DNA of 64,000 bases, taken from assembly GCA_027972325.1 (NCBI GenBank), contig JAPMOS010000006.1, positions 908,501-972,500 of the forward strand. The letters run 5' to 3'. Numbering within the stretch: the first letter of the stretch is position 1; each line of letters opens with the position of its first letter. The stretch is from Paratrimastix pyriformis. Its lineage: Eukaryota; Preaxostyla; Paratrimastigidae. Below the pieces are notes generated by a model, which was given only the letters and a program-made list of their open reading frames with translations, had not been told where the DNA came from and made no database searches. Below are positions 35,101 through 46,100 of this stretch, one piece after another. The translations under genes were made by a program, and so were the position numbers.

Positions 35101-36667
35101 CAGCGGCAGCGCACACCACCAGGCCCCCGAGCGGCAAGGATGAAGGCCGCCCACCCACCCCGCGCATTGACCGGCCAGCGGGCATTCTTGACCGGCCCGC
35201 CACCCCTGCGGCCGTGCCGGGGGGGGGGAGGAGGGCCCACGGACCGCCCGGGTGCGCTGCAGGTCGGGGCTCTCGGGCCTGGCCGGGGCCAGGTGCTGGT
35301 AGGACAGCGACGCCGACCCGACCAGGTCCACAACCTGCGGGCGCCCGCCCCGGTCCCCGCGCGCCGCGCCCCCCGAGATGTTGGAGCCAGGTGAGGCCCG
35401 GCCCGGCTGACAGGGCCAGGGGATCAGCAAGGGCGGGCGAGCAGCGGACGTGCAGGGTGGCCAGGGTGCCGCGGGGCCGGTTGTAGAGCTGCACCCGGAT
35501 GAAGCCGTGGGCCCGGTTGGGCAGCGGGTGCGCCTGGGCCCCTGCACCCCCCGCCCCAAGGTCCGACACCACAGTCCGGCGTGAGCAGACGAGGAGGGGA
35601 GGGAGGGGGGAGGGGAGGGGAGGAGGGACCCAAGGGAACGAGGGCGAGTGCGAGTGCGAGTGCGAGGGCCGACCTGCGAGGGACCCCGCGGCGGCCAGGG
35701 CGACCGTCCAGTTGGCCGAGCGGGCCCGGGCCCGGGCCAAGACCAGCTCCAGGGCCTCCTCCGATGGCACGGTCACCACCCGAAACCGGTCGGCCCCTCC
35801 GGTGCCCTCGGCGGGGGACTGGCCATCGCTCCCGCCCGAGGCCGGGGGCGCAGGGGCCGGCTGGAGGAGGTCCACCAGGGTGTGCTCGAGCAGCTCCCAG
35901 CAGGACACGCCAACCGTCCAGTCGGCGCGGCTCCCTGCGGGGTGGCCCGATAGCAGGGTCCCGTGAGAGACCGTGGCCCCAGCCAGACGATGTGTCGCGA
36001 GGAGGGGGAGGGGGAGGGGGAGGGGGAGGGGCAGGGGCAGGGGCAGACCAGCCTCGATGCGCCTGAAGAGGTCGTGCATCATGCGGGCGAACAGGCCCAC
36101 CCCGTCCATCTCCAGGGGCGGCGGACGCCCGAAGAGGGTGTACGTCTTCCCGGTACCTGAGGGGGGTGCCGATGGATGGGAGCCGAAGATGGGTGCGGCC
36201 CCGCGGGGGTGCCCACAGACCCTGCTGTCCGAAGGTCACCAGCGCCCCGTTGAAGCCGCTCCAGAACCACTCCACCAGGGGCCTGCCCACGCGCTGGTAG
36301 ACCTGCTCCTGTGTGCTCCCCGGCAGGAAGCAAGCCGCGACCCGAAACTTGCGAGTGCACTGGGAGACGGCAGTTTGGGGGGAGTAGCGCGGGTCCCTAC
36401 ACACTCAATGATCAATAACGTTGTCACGAGAGTGATCGCCAACCTGAGGAGAACGGCCTCTTCGTGCTCGACTGGAAACACGATCGATGCGCCGGCATCC
36501 CGTGGAGCAGCAAGGCTGCTAGTCGGATCGAATGCCGGGGGCGGGCAAACCCGGCAAAACGACTCCATACGACCAATTTGAATTTCGCACTCTCTCAAGC
36601 ACCCAACTTCGGCGCTCATTTCCCTGAGCTCTCGTGGAAGTGCCCGAAAACGAGAGCCCGAAAGCAT
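28577..36667 (-). CDS. Divergent kinesin with long Pro/Ser/Gln-rich coiled-coil tail
   Basis: An 8 kb gene with an N-terminal kinesin motor. Seen in order: FCRVCPPPAFDP (strand 1); QEQVYQRVGRPLVEWFW; the P-loop FGQQGTGKTYTLFG, joined across an intron at 36150-36220; EALELVLARARARSANW; the switch I region PNRAHGFIRVQ; switch II VVDLVGSASLS; VNSQLLAFSRVVSEL; and LTRLLAPVLAGNCKS. Walker A is intact. The NxxSSRSH and DLAGSE motifs are changed to PNRAH and DLVGSA. The tail is low-complexity, with poly-Q tracts (32035-32150) and several coiled-coil exons (DRLRRNYEAVLLMY, KGEERIRALQADMLEQAT, RLAQENGRLAQELAATQRRY, RRVGELEQAAGALQEA). It ends at 28577 after AAAMRSGFLRS. The start is uncertain: ATG 36667 or 36619, or further upstream. 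Confidence 0.88.
31102..31162. repeat. GGGGC pentanucleotide repeat in kinesin intron
   Basis: About twelve tandem units directly beside the GTCTGC donor of the exon ending AVLLMYR. Confidence 0.9.
32035..32150 (-). repeat. Poly-glutamine coding repeats in kinesin tail
   Basis: Three CAG/CAA blocks separated by PPPL-type linkers, encoded on the minus strand. The middle of the tract mixes CAA and CAG, which makes recent pure slippage less likely there. Confidence 0.85.
32428..32547. repeat. 7-bp GGGGCAT repeat in kinesin intron
   Basis: About seventeen perfect units. It is open in every frame because 7 is coprime to 3, so the apparent HAPCPMP-type peptides are artefacts. Confidence 0.9.
34086..34139. 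repeat. CACCCG hexanucleotide repeat
   Basis: About nine units in or beside the kinesin tail exon. A similar array occurs at 6880-6915 in the MBL/CNB gene. Confidence 0.85.
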
Positions 36668-37217
36668 AGCAGCTATCAAACTAGGTGTTGAAGAGATTTC
36701 AGGGAATTTTGAGTGTTTTCGGGGGGCCGTGAACCGTTCCGCCGCGTTCAAATGATGGACACCCTGATGGTGCGTCATCAGCATCACCAAGAGCCTGTGC
36801 AAGACATACGCGACAAGGCCCTTGCCGCTTTGGGTGTGCGTGAAATTGAGGTAGAAAACAGACGATCGGAGGACCGGTGGCCTCACCACCCAACGGAAGT
36901 GTCTGTCGTCGGCTTCCGGATGGACGTCAGTCCCAAAGACGATGATGCGCGGAATGGGACAGTCCAGCCATGACGGTTGCCCTCCACCCAACAATTTCAA
37001 TTTCCCCGCCCACCGAAACAACCGACCGAAAAATCTTTTTTTGTGGCTGCGAAGCCACCACCACGCACAGCTTCAGCGTCTCGATCACAATCCACCGACC
37101 CACTCCTCCAAGGAATGACACGAACAGGGCAAGGGAAGACGGCGAGGAACGCAGAGGAAACACAGTTACACCTTGAGGAACCACAAGGAAAGCGGAAAGG
37201 AGTGTGGGGAGGAGGCT
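36668..37217. other. Region upstream of the kinesin motor
   Basis: Contains the kinesin promoter and possibly an N-terminal exon. The minus frame from 37021 down to 36444 is open and reads into the motor, with a Leu/His-rich stretch. It also contains the 3' flank of SF3B6. No independent gene is supported. Confidence 0.4.
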
Positions 37218-37754
37218 TCACGCCCCGGGGTTTTCCTTTTTCTCCTGTTGAGCCTTCTCGAGTGTTGCTCGCAACTTGGCATTTTCTGCTTCCCTCTTCT
37301 TTTGGTCTAGTCTCTTCAGCATCTTGCTTTGCTGGTAATACAGAACAATCAAGTAACTAACAGAGAAAAATGATTCGTGCAGAAAGGCGCAATTGAAACC
37401 AGACCGATTTGCGACACTGAACCCTGAGAGTTGCTCGCAAGCCTTTTTGGCGTCGTAAATGTCATCGTAAATAACGAAGGCTGTCCCACGGGTATCAGGG
37501 GCATTCCCACTGAAGGTCGAGGAAAGGGAGTGATCGGGTGATTTGAATATGAACAGACAGTCTGATTTGTCGGATAGCACCAAACTTTCCAAAGATATCT
37601 AGCGCGAAATGAGAGCCAATAGAATTGATTTGACAGTCGAACGAGACAAACCATAGATTTCCTCACTCGTAATCTTAAATGGCAGATTGCGAACAAAAAG
37701 AATCCGATTGACTTCCGGGGGGAGCCGCTGGTTGGCACGCGCACGGGCCGTCAT
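37218..37754 (-). CDS. SF3B6: Splicing factor SF3B6 (SF3b14/p14)
   Basis: The small RRM subunit of SF3b, which contacts the branch-site adenosine region in U2 snRNP and binds SF3B1. It has 128 residues (human 125) in four exons: 37652-37754, 37559-37598, 37405-37509 and 37218-37356. It is nearly colinear with the human protein: [69 protein letters not shown], and a Lys/Glu-rich tail. RNP1 and RNP2 motifs are present. Homology fixes all three introns (53, 49, 48 bp; donors GTTTGT, GTCTGT, GTCTGG), so this gene is the best internal proof of the unusual donor consensus. Confidence 0.97.
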
Positions 37755-37899
37755 TGCTCTCGAGTGGCTGGAGACTGGCTCTAGCTGCCACCCGCCGGCT
37801 TTCGTTCGTTCGGCTGACACAAAATTGGCGCCGAAGAGGGGGATGAATCGAAAGAGGTAAACAGGACGCAATCAATCAACCGTAAAAAATATTTAACTG

Positions 37900-38764
37900 T
37901 CACCTTGCAACTGCATCTGGCGGCGTCGGCGGCAAAGGCGCTGGTGGAGAAACTGTCTGGTTGAGTGGTGCCACCATAGCCCCAGTCAATCGCCCCAACA
38001 ACGCAGAGTCAACATACCCCATTGTATCCCAAGCAATTTGCATGGCGGTATGTTCTTGGTGCGAGCCATCATATCGAAAAGAATCTCCAATGGCCTCCTA
38101 CGCCACATAAAAGTGAAGAGAAAGCAAAAAGAGGGAAAAGTCAAACCACCACTTCCATCTCGTCCTCAAGTTGTTGCAGGAGGATGCTGCACTCACCAAT
38201 TTCGGGTGCTGCCTTCGATTCATGCCAATCCCTGCGCATCTCCATCAATGCATCTGCCACTTCAGGCGGTGTGAGGGCAGAAAGCGGCCAACAAAGAGGT
38301 CAGACTTTTTGCAAAAAGGGAATGGAACTCTCTATAAGTTGCCTCAACTAAAGAAAATAGAGGAGCAAAATTGGAAGCGCGCAGACGCCTTTCAACATCA
38401 ACGGCAAGACGGGCAGGAGAGTTGGGATCCAACGAGAGCGGGTCTATTCGTTTTTCACCAGAAGTGTTGGGATATGGGGGGAGTGGCAAACCAGAAAGCT
38501 CTGTCAGGAGACCAAGAAGGGCACTGCCCTTTCGGTGAAGGTCAAGGAAGGTGTGGAGACTATTGGGAGAAGGCATCGAGAAACAAAGACATTCCCAGCA
38601 GACGCCTGCACTTCAGGATTGTCAACCGAACGTGTGGGGCTCTGCTCGCTGGCCTCGGCCGTTTCGAACAAGGGCCATTCTGGATTCTGCCCCTCCTTCG
38701 ACTCCGGCTCGTCTTCCGCCACGTTCGCCCCGCAAGGACGGAGGCACTCCGCGAACGCCATCAT
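37900..38764 (-). CDS. Uncharacterised 237-residue protein
   Basis: Not recognised. Four exons (38604-38764, 38306-38559, 38153-38253, 37900-38097) join to a 237-residue frame. The product is soluble with an acidic N-terminus and mostly helical-looking sequence: LHTFLDLHRKGSALLGLLTE, ASNFAPLFSLVEATYREFHS and CSILLQQLEDEMEEAIGD. It ends in a Pro-rich tail. No signal peptide or membrane segment. Donors are GTCTGC, GTCTGA and, exceptionally, GTGGTG. It lies 146 bp upstream of SF3B6 on the same strand and 166 bp from a divergent + gene. Confidence 0.75.
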
Positions 38765-38930
38765 CTAGGTCTTTCACGCGTGCTGATGTGTTTCGTTTCA
38801 TTTCGCATTTTCACAGAGGGAATTACACATCTGCACCACCGTCTTCCCCATATGTTTTCTTCTCTTCCGCCGCCGCTCATCGAACAGGTCTGCTCCGTCG
38901 TTCGTTTTGTGCCCTGAGCCCCCTCCCCCA

Positions 38931-41907
38931 ATGGTAGTTGCCCCTCTTCCGACGAGCCCCATCTCAGCGTATACCTCGCACGACACGGATGTCCATCTGG
39001 AGAGCAGGTGCCGTCGGGTGGACGGCTACTACGACATGTCCCGCCAGCGCACCCCCCGCGAGGCGCGTCTGTGTTGCCCCCTGCCCCCATGCCCCTGACC
39101 CGGACTGTCCCATGACCCTGACTCGGACTGTCCCCTGACCCTGGACTGTCCCTTGACCCGGGCTGTCTTCTGGGCAGCATTACCGGGGGCGGACTCGCGG
39201 AGCCCTGTCTCTGCGTACACCTCACACGAGACGGACATCCACCTGGAGAGCCGCTGCCGGCGGACGGACGGCTACTACGACATGGGCCGCCAGCGCACCC
39301 CCCGCAACACCGACCTGGGCCCCCAGCCTGCGGGCAGTCCCCGCCAGTACCAGATCCAGTACGGGGCCGTCCTCCCCAAGCCGGGGCCCTTCCTGGTGGA
39401 CATGGCGCACGAGACCCCCAGAAGGTGCGCAGCCGACTCAACCCCCTCCCACCCTGGCCCTGCCCCCGCTCCCCTGGCCCTGCCCCCTGCCTGTCGGGGG
39501 TCTGACCGTTTCCTGCTTTTCGATGCTTGTGGTGTTGGTGGTTGGTGTGGTTGGTGTGGTTGGTGGTGTTGGTGGTGGTGGTGGTGCGTGTTGCCGATTG
39601 TGATGGGGCGATGGCGGGGGCTGCTGGGCGGGGCAGCGAGACGCTGCTGCGGGCGCCGCTGACCAACCTGGCCTACGAGCCCCGGGAGGAGTTCCTCTCG
39701 CAGCGGCGCCGGTCGCCCTCGGCCTCGTTGCGGCACAACATGGGCACCCCCACCCCATTCACCCGCCGGTCCGTCGCCGCCCCGCGCGCTCCCCCGGCCA
39801 CCGCCTCGCGGCGCCCGCCCACGCCCCCCGGGTGGTGCGTTCGGCTCCCCTCATCACGGCGCCCTGCTTATCCGGGACCGCTGGGGATGGGGGGTGCAGG
39901 GGGGCCCTCGACCGGCCTGCCTCGGGGGGCGCGAGCCCCAAGGACGAGCCCCTCTCCCCCGAGGCCCTCGCCCGTCCGTCGGGTCCCCACGCTGCCGGCG
40001 CCCACCCACGGCCCTCCCCCAGGGTGCGGCATGGGGTGCGGCATGGGGTGCGGCACGGCTGACTGGCCCCACGCCTCCCGCCGGGGTGGGGCGGGCGCGC
40101 AGGGCTCGACCGGGTGCTCCGGCCGCACGTGCCGCAGTTCGACCTGGCCCGCCTCTCCCCTCGCCGCCCCCTCCACCTCGGTGCCGACGTCCGTCCCCAC
40201 GCAGCACCCGCCCCTCCACCCGCCCTCACTCCCCACTCGCTCCCCCCCTCCCCACCCTCCCCACCCCATCCCCACCCCCTATTTTTTGCGCCATGCCCTG
40301 AGACGGGCTCCCCCACCACCGCACCCTCCTCTCACCCCGTCTGCTCTCACCCCGTCTGCTCTCACCCCGTCTGCTCTCACCCCGTCTGCTCGCCTCTCAT
40401 CCGGCGTAACCACCGACTCCCTGGCTGCGGGCGCCCCCTGCCCGGGGTGCCCAGCTGCCGCCCCGGCCCCAGAGCGAGGCGGAGCTCGAGCGGACCCGCC
40501 AACAACGGGCCGAGCGCCAGCTGGCCATCCCCATGGATAGCCCAGTCCGCACCGCCCGGCTGCCCCTTCCGCGCCGCGCAATCCCCCTCACCTCCCCTCC
40601 CCTCCCCTCCCTTCCACCCCCCTCCACCCCCCATCCACTCCCCATCCACTCCCCATCCACTCCCCATCCACCCCCGCTCACTGCATGGTCCGCCCCGGCC
40701 GGGCTCCTCTGGGTGGCTGCGAGCAGCAAGTGCGCAAGCGGTCGCCCTCGCCGCCCTTCAGCCGGACGCCCCGCCGGACGACCGAAGTGAGCCAGCTGAC
40801 GGCCCGCTGCGACTACTCCCCAAACTACGCCGCCGTCAGGCCAAAGTACGCCACCCGCCCGCCCTGCCCCCGCCCCTGCCCCCCGCCCCTGCCCCCGCCC
40901 CTGCCCCCCGCCCTGCCCCCGCCCTGCCCCCGCCCTGCTCCCGCCCGCCCTGGACGCCCCTCGTCCCGCCTCCTCCCACACTCCACCCCCACCACCCCCT
41001 GACCGACGCTCCCCCGCCGCTGCCTAACCCTCTCGCCGTGGGTGGGGCAGGTCGCCGCTGGGGTCAGTGAGCTTCCGGGGATGCCCACCAGGGACCAGTG
41101 CAGCCCCAGCCGCGAGCACGACCCCCGTGGACAGGGTCCGCCCCACGCACCCGCCCCTGCATCCCCCGCACCTGACGGCCATCCTGTGCTCATCCCACCC
41201 CACGGGCCCATATCCTGGGGCAGCTCTACATCGGCAACACCGTCTACACGAACAACTTCAGGTCGGTTCGGCCTCGCGCCTGAGCCGAGGGCCCGGATCC
41301 TACCCTCTTGCTGGCCTCCTTCCCCCCCATCCTCCCTCCTCCTCCCCCTCCTCCCCCCCCCCTCCTCCTCCTCCATCCTCCTCCTCATCCTCCTCCTCCT
41401 CCCCCCCAGCCAGCTGGAGGGGGCCACCACAGGCCAACTTCACCCAGACCACCTCCCGCAAGGCGCCCTCGGCTCCCCCGGCCCGTCTCATCGTCATGCC
41501 CCTCCCCCTGCAGGCCCGCCGCGAGCTGTCCGAGGGCGTCCCCGAGCAGCCCCGATCCCAGTCCGTGGTGGGAAGCCCCGGCCCGCCACACCCCTCCTCC
41601 TCCGTGCTGCCCCGCCCCGCTCATGGCGCTCTCCCCCCTCCCGCCCTCGGTCACGGACAGCACGCCCGCGTTCAGCATGAGCAAGGCCTCCTGCCGGGGG
41701 GATGCCATCTTCCCCGCCCCGCACTGCTCGCCCGACGCCAGCTACGAGCCGCGCTGGGAGCTCCTCCACTGCCGCTCCCCACGGGATCGCAAGCCCATGC
41801 CCGTCGAGGATTTCCGCAGGCAGCAGTCGTCGTGGCGCCAGGTTCTCGTGCAACGCAAAGCCCAGTCAGCAAAGCCCAGGCGGGCCATCTCGCCTTCCTG
41901 GTTCTGA
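38931..41907 (+). CDS. Pro-rich repeat protein, possibly axonemal, uncharacterised
   Basis: A multi-exon gene: 38931-39066, 39178-39424, 39637-39770, small exons between about 39900 and 40550, about 40729-40850, 41232-41262, about 41433-41570 and about 41630-41907. Two adjacent exons encode the same block, AYTSHDTDVHLESRCRR plus DGYYDMSRQRTPR. Later short motifs such as RCDYSPNYAAVRPK and LYIGNTVYTNNFR recall the Pro-containing repeats of ciliary/sperm-tail proteins (SHIPPO/ODF3 or STOP-like), but no domain is firmly recognised. It ends RRAISPSWF. Start and end exons have moderate GC and the middle is very GC-rich. The flagellar assignment is only an inference from motif style. Confidence 0.55.
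40330..40392. repeat. 15-bp tandem repeat
   Basis: Four copies of a CTCACCCCGTCTGCT unit in an intron of the Pro-rich repeat gene. Confidence 0.85.
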
Positions 41908-42108
41908 GTCGTCTCATTCCATTCTCTCTTTTCTCTTCTCGCTTTCCACGGGACTGAGCATCCCCTGTGTTATTTCTCTTTGTGTATGTTTTTGTGGTTG
42001 GGGGGTGACTCGGGACGGGTCCTGTGCCGGTCGAATTTTGGGTCAATTTCAGTGTTTTCTTCCCAGGTCGGCAAGATTAGCTCTTGGCCATTCAAATCTT
42101 CAAATTCG

Positions 42109-42913
42109 ATGGGGAAAATTAAGCACAGCAAATCCACAGTGGCCCCTGCGATGCCTGACTCCGAGGTGCAGGTACTCACACAACAATTTGCCGGCATCAC
42201 ACACTCGGCTGCCGAGAAGCCCGCCGCAGAGTATCTGGTGACCTTCTGGCAACGGTATGCCGAGAACTACCTCAATCTCTATGAAACATGTTGCAATTGC
42301 CCTGTTATGGACATTGGATCTTTCAAGTGGCCACGCCTCTTTGTGAACCTCTCCGGCGATGCTCAAGAAAGTGAGCTCACGGCCCAGGAATACGCTGGTC
42401 TGTGGAGTTGATCACAACAATGCGTCAAATCTCCGTTCTGCCCCCCTCATTTGCGTCGTCACATTCGCAGAACATGTCGAAGACCTCGTGGATTACCTGC
42501 GTCGGCATCTGCCCCTGATGCCCGACCTGGCCAAGGACACCGAACTTCTTTCGGGATTGGCCCGCAAAATCACCCGAGTTGTTGGCCATGGGATCTCTCA
42601 TATGCGAGCGGATCCCCCCGGTCAGCAGGCCCCCCAGGACCGGACCTCGGCCCTGACCTCCTACGGGGCCCCCACCCGGGCGCCATCCACCCCCGGGGTG
42701 AGTGAAGAGACCGAACAGCGGCGTCACTCGGTGCCGCCCAGCGAAGGCCGCTCGTGCAGCCGTGCGGCTCATGTCAACATCTTGCGCCGCTTCTGCGCAG
42801 GCTGCGTCCACCTGGGCCTGCTGAAGCCCCACGAGGTCTGCCCCTCGGCTCCGCCCATCCTTGGTCTCATCCCCCCCTCCGGCGGGCAGATCGTCTGGCT
42901 GAACAACCTCTGA
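42109..42913 (+). CDS. Uncharacterised 243-residue protein
   Basis: Two exons (42109-42397 and 42471-42913; 73-bp intron with donor GTCTGT) give 243 residues from MGKIKHSKSTVAPAMP to IVWLNNL. The N-terminal two thirds look helical (EYLVTFWQRYAENYLNLYET, HVEDLVDYLRRHLPLMPDLA). A Ser/Pro/Arg-rich linker follows, then AHVNILRRFCAGCVHLGLL. No known domain, signal peptide or membrane segment is recognised. An internal GTGAGT...GCAG pair at 42700-42761 was considered and rejected, because splicing it would break the better frame. Confidence 0.7.
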
Positions 42914-43184
42914 TGGGAGAATCTCCCCCCAGTCACGGTGGCTCTCCCTCCCGAGAGAGGAGAGGCCGCTGAGGGGTTTGGAGCTCCTCATTGCCTGCTC
43001 GCTCGGATATGGGCCACCTTCCACCCCCCCAACCCAACCCCAACCCAACCCCAACCCAACCCCAACCCAACCCCCACCCCACCCCACCCCCAACCCCTCA
43101 ATCCCTGCCGGTGCTTCAGTTTGGGCTCGGTGTCGCCCTTAACACAGCGGAATAGCGGCCTTGCCGTCTTCTCCTGTTCCCTCG
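42914..43184. other. Convergent 3' region with CCCAACCC repeat
   Basis: Tandem CCCAACCC-type units at about 43026-43085 between the ends of two converging genes. They resemble telomere-like repeats only superficially. No gene is seen. Confidence 0.55.
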
Positions 43185-46100
43185 TCAGGCGGGACGGCTG
43201 GTGTCCTGTTGGCCCGGCTGGGCGGCGTCGGCCCCCGGCGGCGCCGGGGGGTCGGCACTGGGACTGGGGGCGCACAGGAGGCACACGGGGCAGGGTGGCC
43301 CCGCGGAAGGGCACCGATGGGCCAGCACTGCCTCGGCCTCGAGGACCTCCCGCAGGGCCCGCGCCACCCGCCCCGTGCCGGACGGCCCCTCGGGTCGAGC
43401 GGCCGGTGGGGCAGGGGCGGAGAGGGCCGTGCACCAGAAGCGGCTGGCTTGGCCGAGCCACTCGGCCGCCTCGGTCTGGCTCGCCCCGGCGGCCAGCAGG
43501 GCCCCGCACGAGGCCAGGGCCACCCCGGGGAGGCCCGACAAGGGGCCCTCGCTCGAAGAGGGGGCCGAGGAGGTGGCCGGCGGGGGAAGGGTGGCCGGCA
43601 GGAGGGCCCCGAAGAGGGCCGTCCTCACGCCCATCTGCGGGCCCCACCGCGGCAGGAGCAGAAACGCAGGCCCACCATCAGAACGGCCCACAGAGGCAGA
43701 CAACTGGCCACCTTTCTGAGACGCGCAGGGCCGCAGCCACAGACCTTCCGGGCGGGGAGGGGCGCCCGCTGAAACTCGGGCCAGCGGCTGGGCGATGGGT
43801 CCGCGGGGGAGGGCGCGAGGGTCCGCTCGGCCAGCAGGCGGATGGGGAAGTCGGGGGGGGCCAGGGTCAGGTCGCCCTCCAGCAGCGCCTGGTACCTGCG
43901 GGGCCGGGTCGCGGCCAGCCGGGCCAGATCCCCAACGAACAGGGCGGCCCCGACCCGGGCCCGGGTGAGCCGATCGAGGGCCGCGGGCGGCGGGCCGGCG
44001 GGAGATCGGCGGGCCCGGGGATGCTGGCTGGCGGGCCGCGGCTCCTCCTCAGGGGGCTCCCTCAGCGCGGCCAGGAGCCCCCGGTCGGCCCGCACCATGC
44101 GGCATCGGGGGCAGAGCGGGAACAGGGGCGGGGGGGCACCGGCACCGGCGCCATCCGCCCGCCCTTCCAACGAGAGGGCAGCTTCTCCAGAAGGGGGGCG
44201 ACTGGACGACCAACGAAGCGGAGTCGGTGCCGGTGCAGGTGCCGGTGCGGGGTGGGTCTCTTCCAGGAGGCGCACCACGGCCGGCCAGACGTCTGGGGCG
44301 GCAGAAAGGAAGAAGAAGAGGAAGAGGAAGACGAGGTGATCGCCACCCCAGGCACCGCGGGACGGGCCTGTATGCAGCCGGGCCGTGAGGAAGTCGGGGC
44401 AGATGGCTGCCAGGACGCCGATCACCCGTAAGGCGTCGGTCGAGGGCCCTGCGGCTGTCCCGGCGGTCGGGTCGGGCGAGACCAGCCTAGTCCGTGGGGT
44501 GAGTGGGGTGCCCCCGGGAGGCCCATAAGAAACAGACATTGCCGCGAGCAGGGGCCAGAGCGCGTGGACAGCGGGCAGGAAGTCCTTGGGCGGGGGGGCA
44601 CTCTCGGGGCCGGGTGGGAGCACCCCGAAGGGCCGCTCGACATGGCACCGGACCAGCGACCCGTGCCCGTGCCACCGCCCCTGGGTCCCAATCCGGTGGC
44701 ACGGGCGGCCTCGCTCGGCCTGGGCCTGGGCCGCCTCTTCTTCTTCTCCGCTCTGGCCCTCGTCGACCGCCCCGTCGTCGCTCGGGCCGCCGCTCGAGTG
44801 GCTGTCGCCCTGCTCGTCGTCGGCCCCGGACCCCGGGGCCGCTGCCGAGCTCCTTCCAAGGGGCGAGCGCCGCGGGGCAGACGGGATGCGGAGCGGGGCG
44901 AAGAGGGGCATGTCCTTGCAGAGGGCCAGCTGGCCGAGGACCTCGGGGTGCCCCGTCAGGGCGGCGGCGGCCAGGACGACCGCATCCAGGACGGCCCCCC
45001 GCACAGCCGGATTGCCGTGGGCGAGGTGGTGGGTCCCCGATTGCAGGAGCCGCATGAGGATCTCCCGGAAGATCTGCGCCCCGCCGACGGGCCCGGGGCC
45101 GTGGGTGGAGACACGAGATGCCCACCACCACGGGGGCAGCAGACCTGCGTGGGAACGTCCAGCTTGGCTGACGGGTCCTCGTCCTCCGGGAAGGACACCT
45201 CGGGCGGGTGCTCCCTGGCGCCACGCAGGAGGGAGTCGAGTGGTGCGTGTGCACGTGGCGTGTGGGCGAAGGAGTGAGCTCAGCGCCAGATCACCAGCCG
45301 GCAGCGGGCGGGGCGGCCCCGGCGCGGACCGATCCTTGTCCTGCTGGGCGTGGTACTGGCGCCAGAAGTGTCTGATGCCCTCTATGGTCCGCGGCTCCTC
45401 CGGCTCGGCTCGGTCGTCGGCCGTGTCGTCGGCTCCAGCCGGGGCAGCGGCGGCACTTGCAGCGGCCCCCCTGGGGGCGGCCTCGGATTGGCGGACGAAG
45501 GCCTCCCAGAGCGCATCGAGGTCCGCCGTCTCGGCCGCCCCGGGGCAGCCGTACCGACGCCGCTTGGAGCCCTGATGGCACCCAGCCCCCACACCGGGGG
45601 GCGCGCGCTCCTCGGGGCCGGGGGGCGCCGCGGGACGAGCCGGCCCGTGGCCGAGGGGGCCCATGAAGGCGGCCCATGCCCGCTCGAGGTCGGCTCGGCG
45701 CTTCTCCTGGGCTGCGGTGCGGCTGTGGGCCAGCAGCAGCACGGCCGTGGCCAGGGCCAGCTGGCGGATGGCGCTCCAGAGGGCCTCCAGTCGCCCGTGC
45801 TCCTCCTCCCGCAGCCGCTGGGCGAGCGCGCCCGGCAGGACACCCAACGGGCCGGCCGCCGACAGGCTCGGGTTGGGCAGGGCCCGCAGGAGGGCCGCGG
45901 CCAGATCACGCAGCAGCGGGGCCACATGAGGATGGCTGGAGGAGGCCCCGGGGGGGCGGAGCTCGGCTGCCCCACGGGCGGCAGGCCCGTCCAAGGTCGG
46001 GCGGGGGAGCGGCTGCTGTTGCTGCTGCTGCTCGAGGGCATCAGCGCTCTCGGTCGCCGAGAGGGTGCTGAAGACTGCCCGCAGGATGCTCATCACATGG

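Noticed and set aside
42700-42761. Canonical-looking GTGAGT...GCAG intron in the 243-residue gene
   Set aside because: Removing 62 bp would shift the frame out of the better coding sequence that ends at 42913.
43026-43085. CCCAACCC array as an interstitial telomere
   Set aside because: The unit is irregular and short, and many similar C-rich arrays occur in the window. No telomere context.
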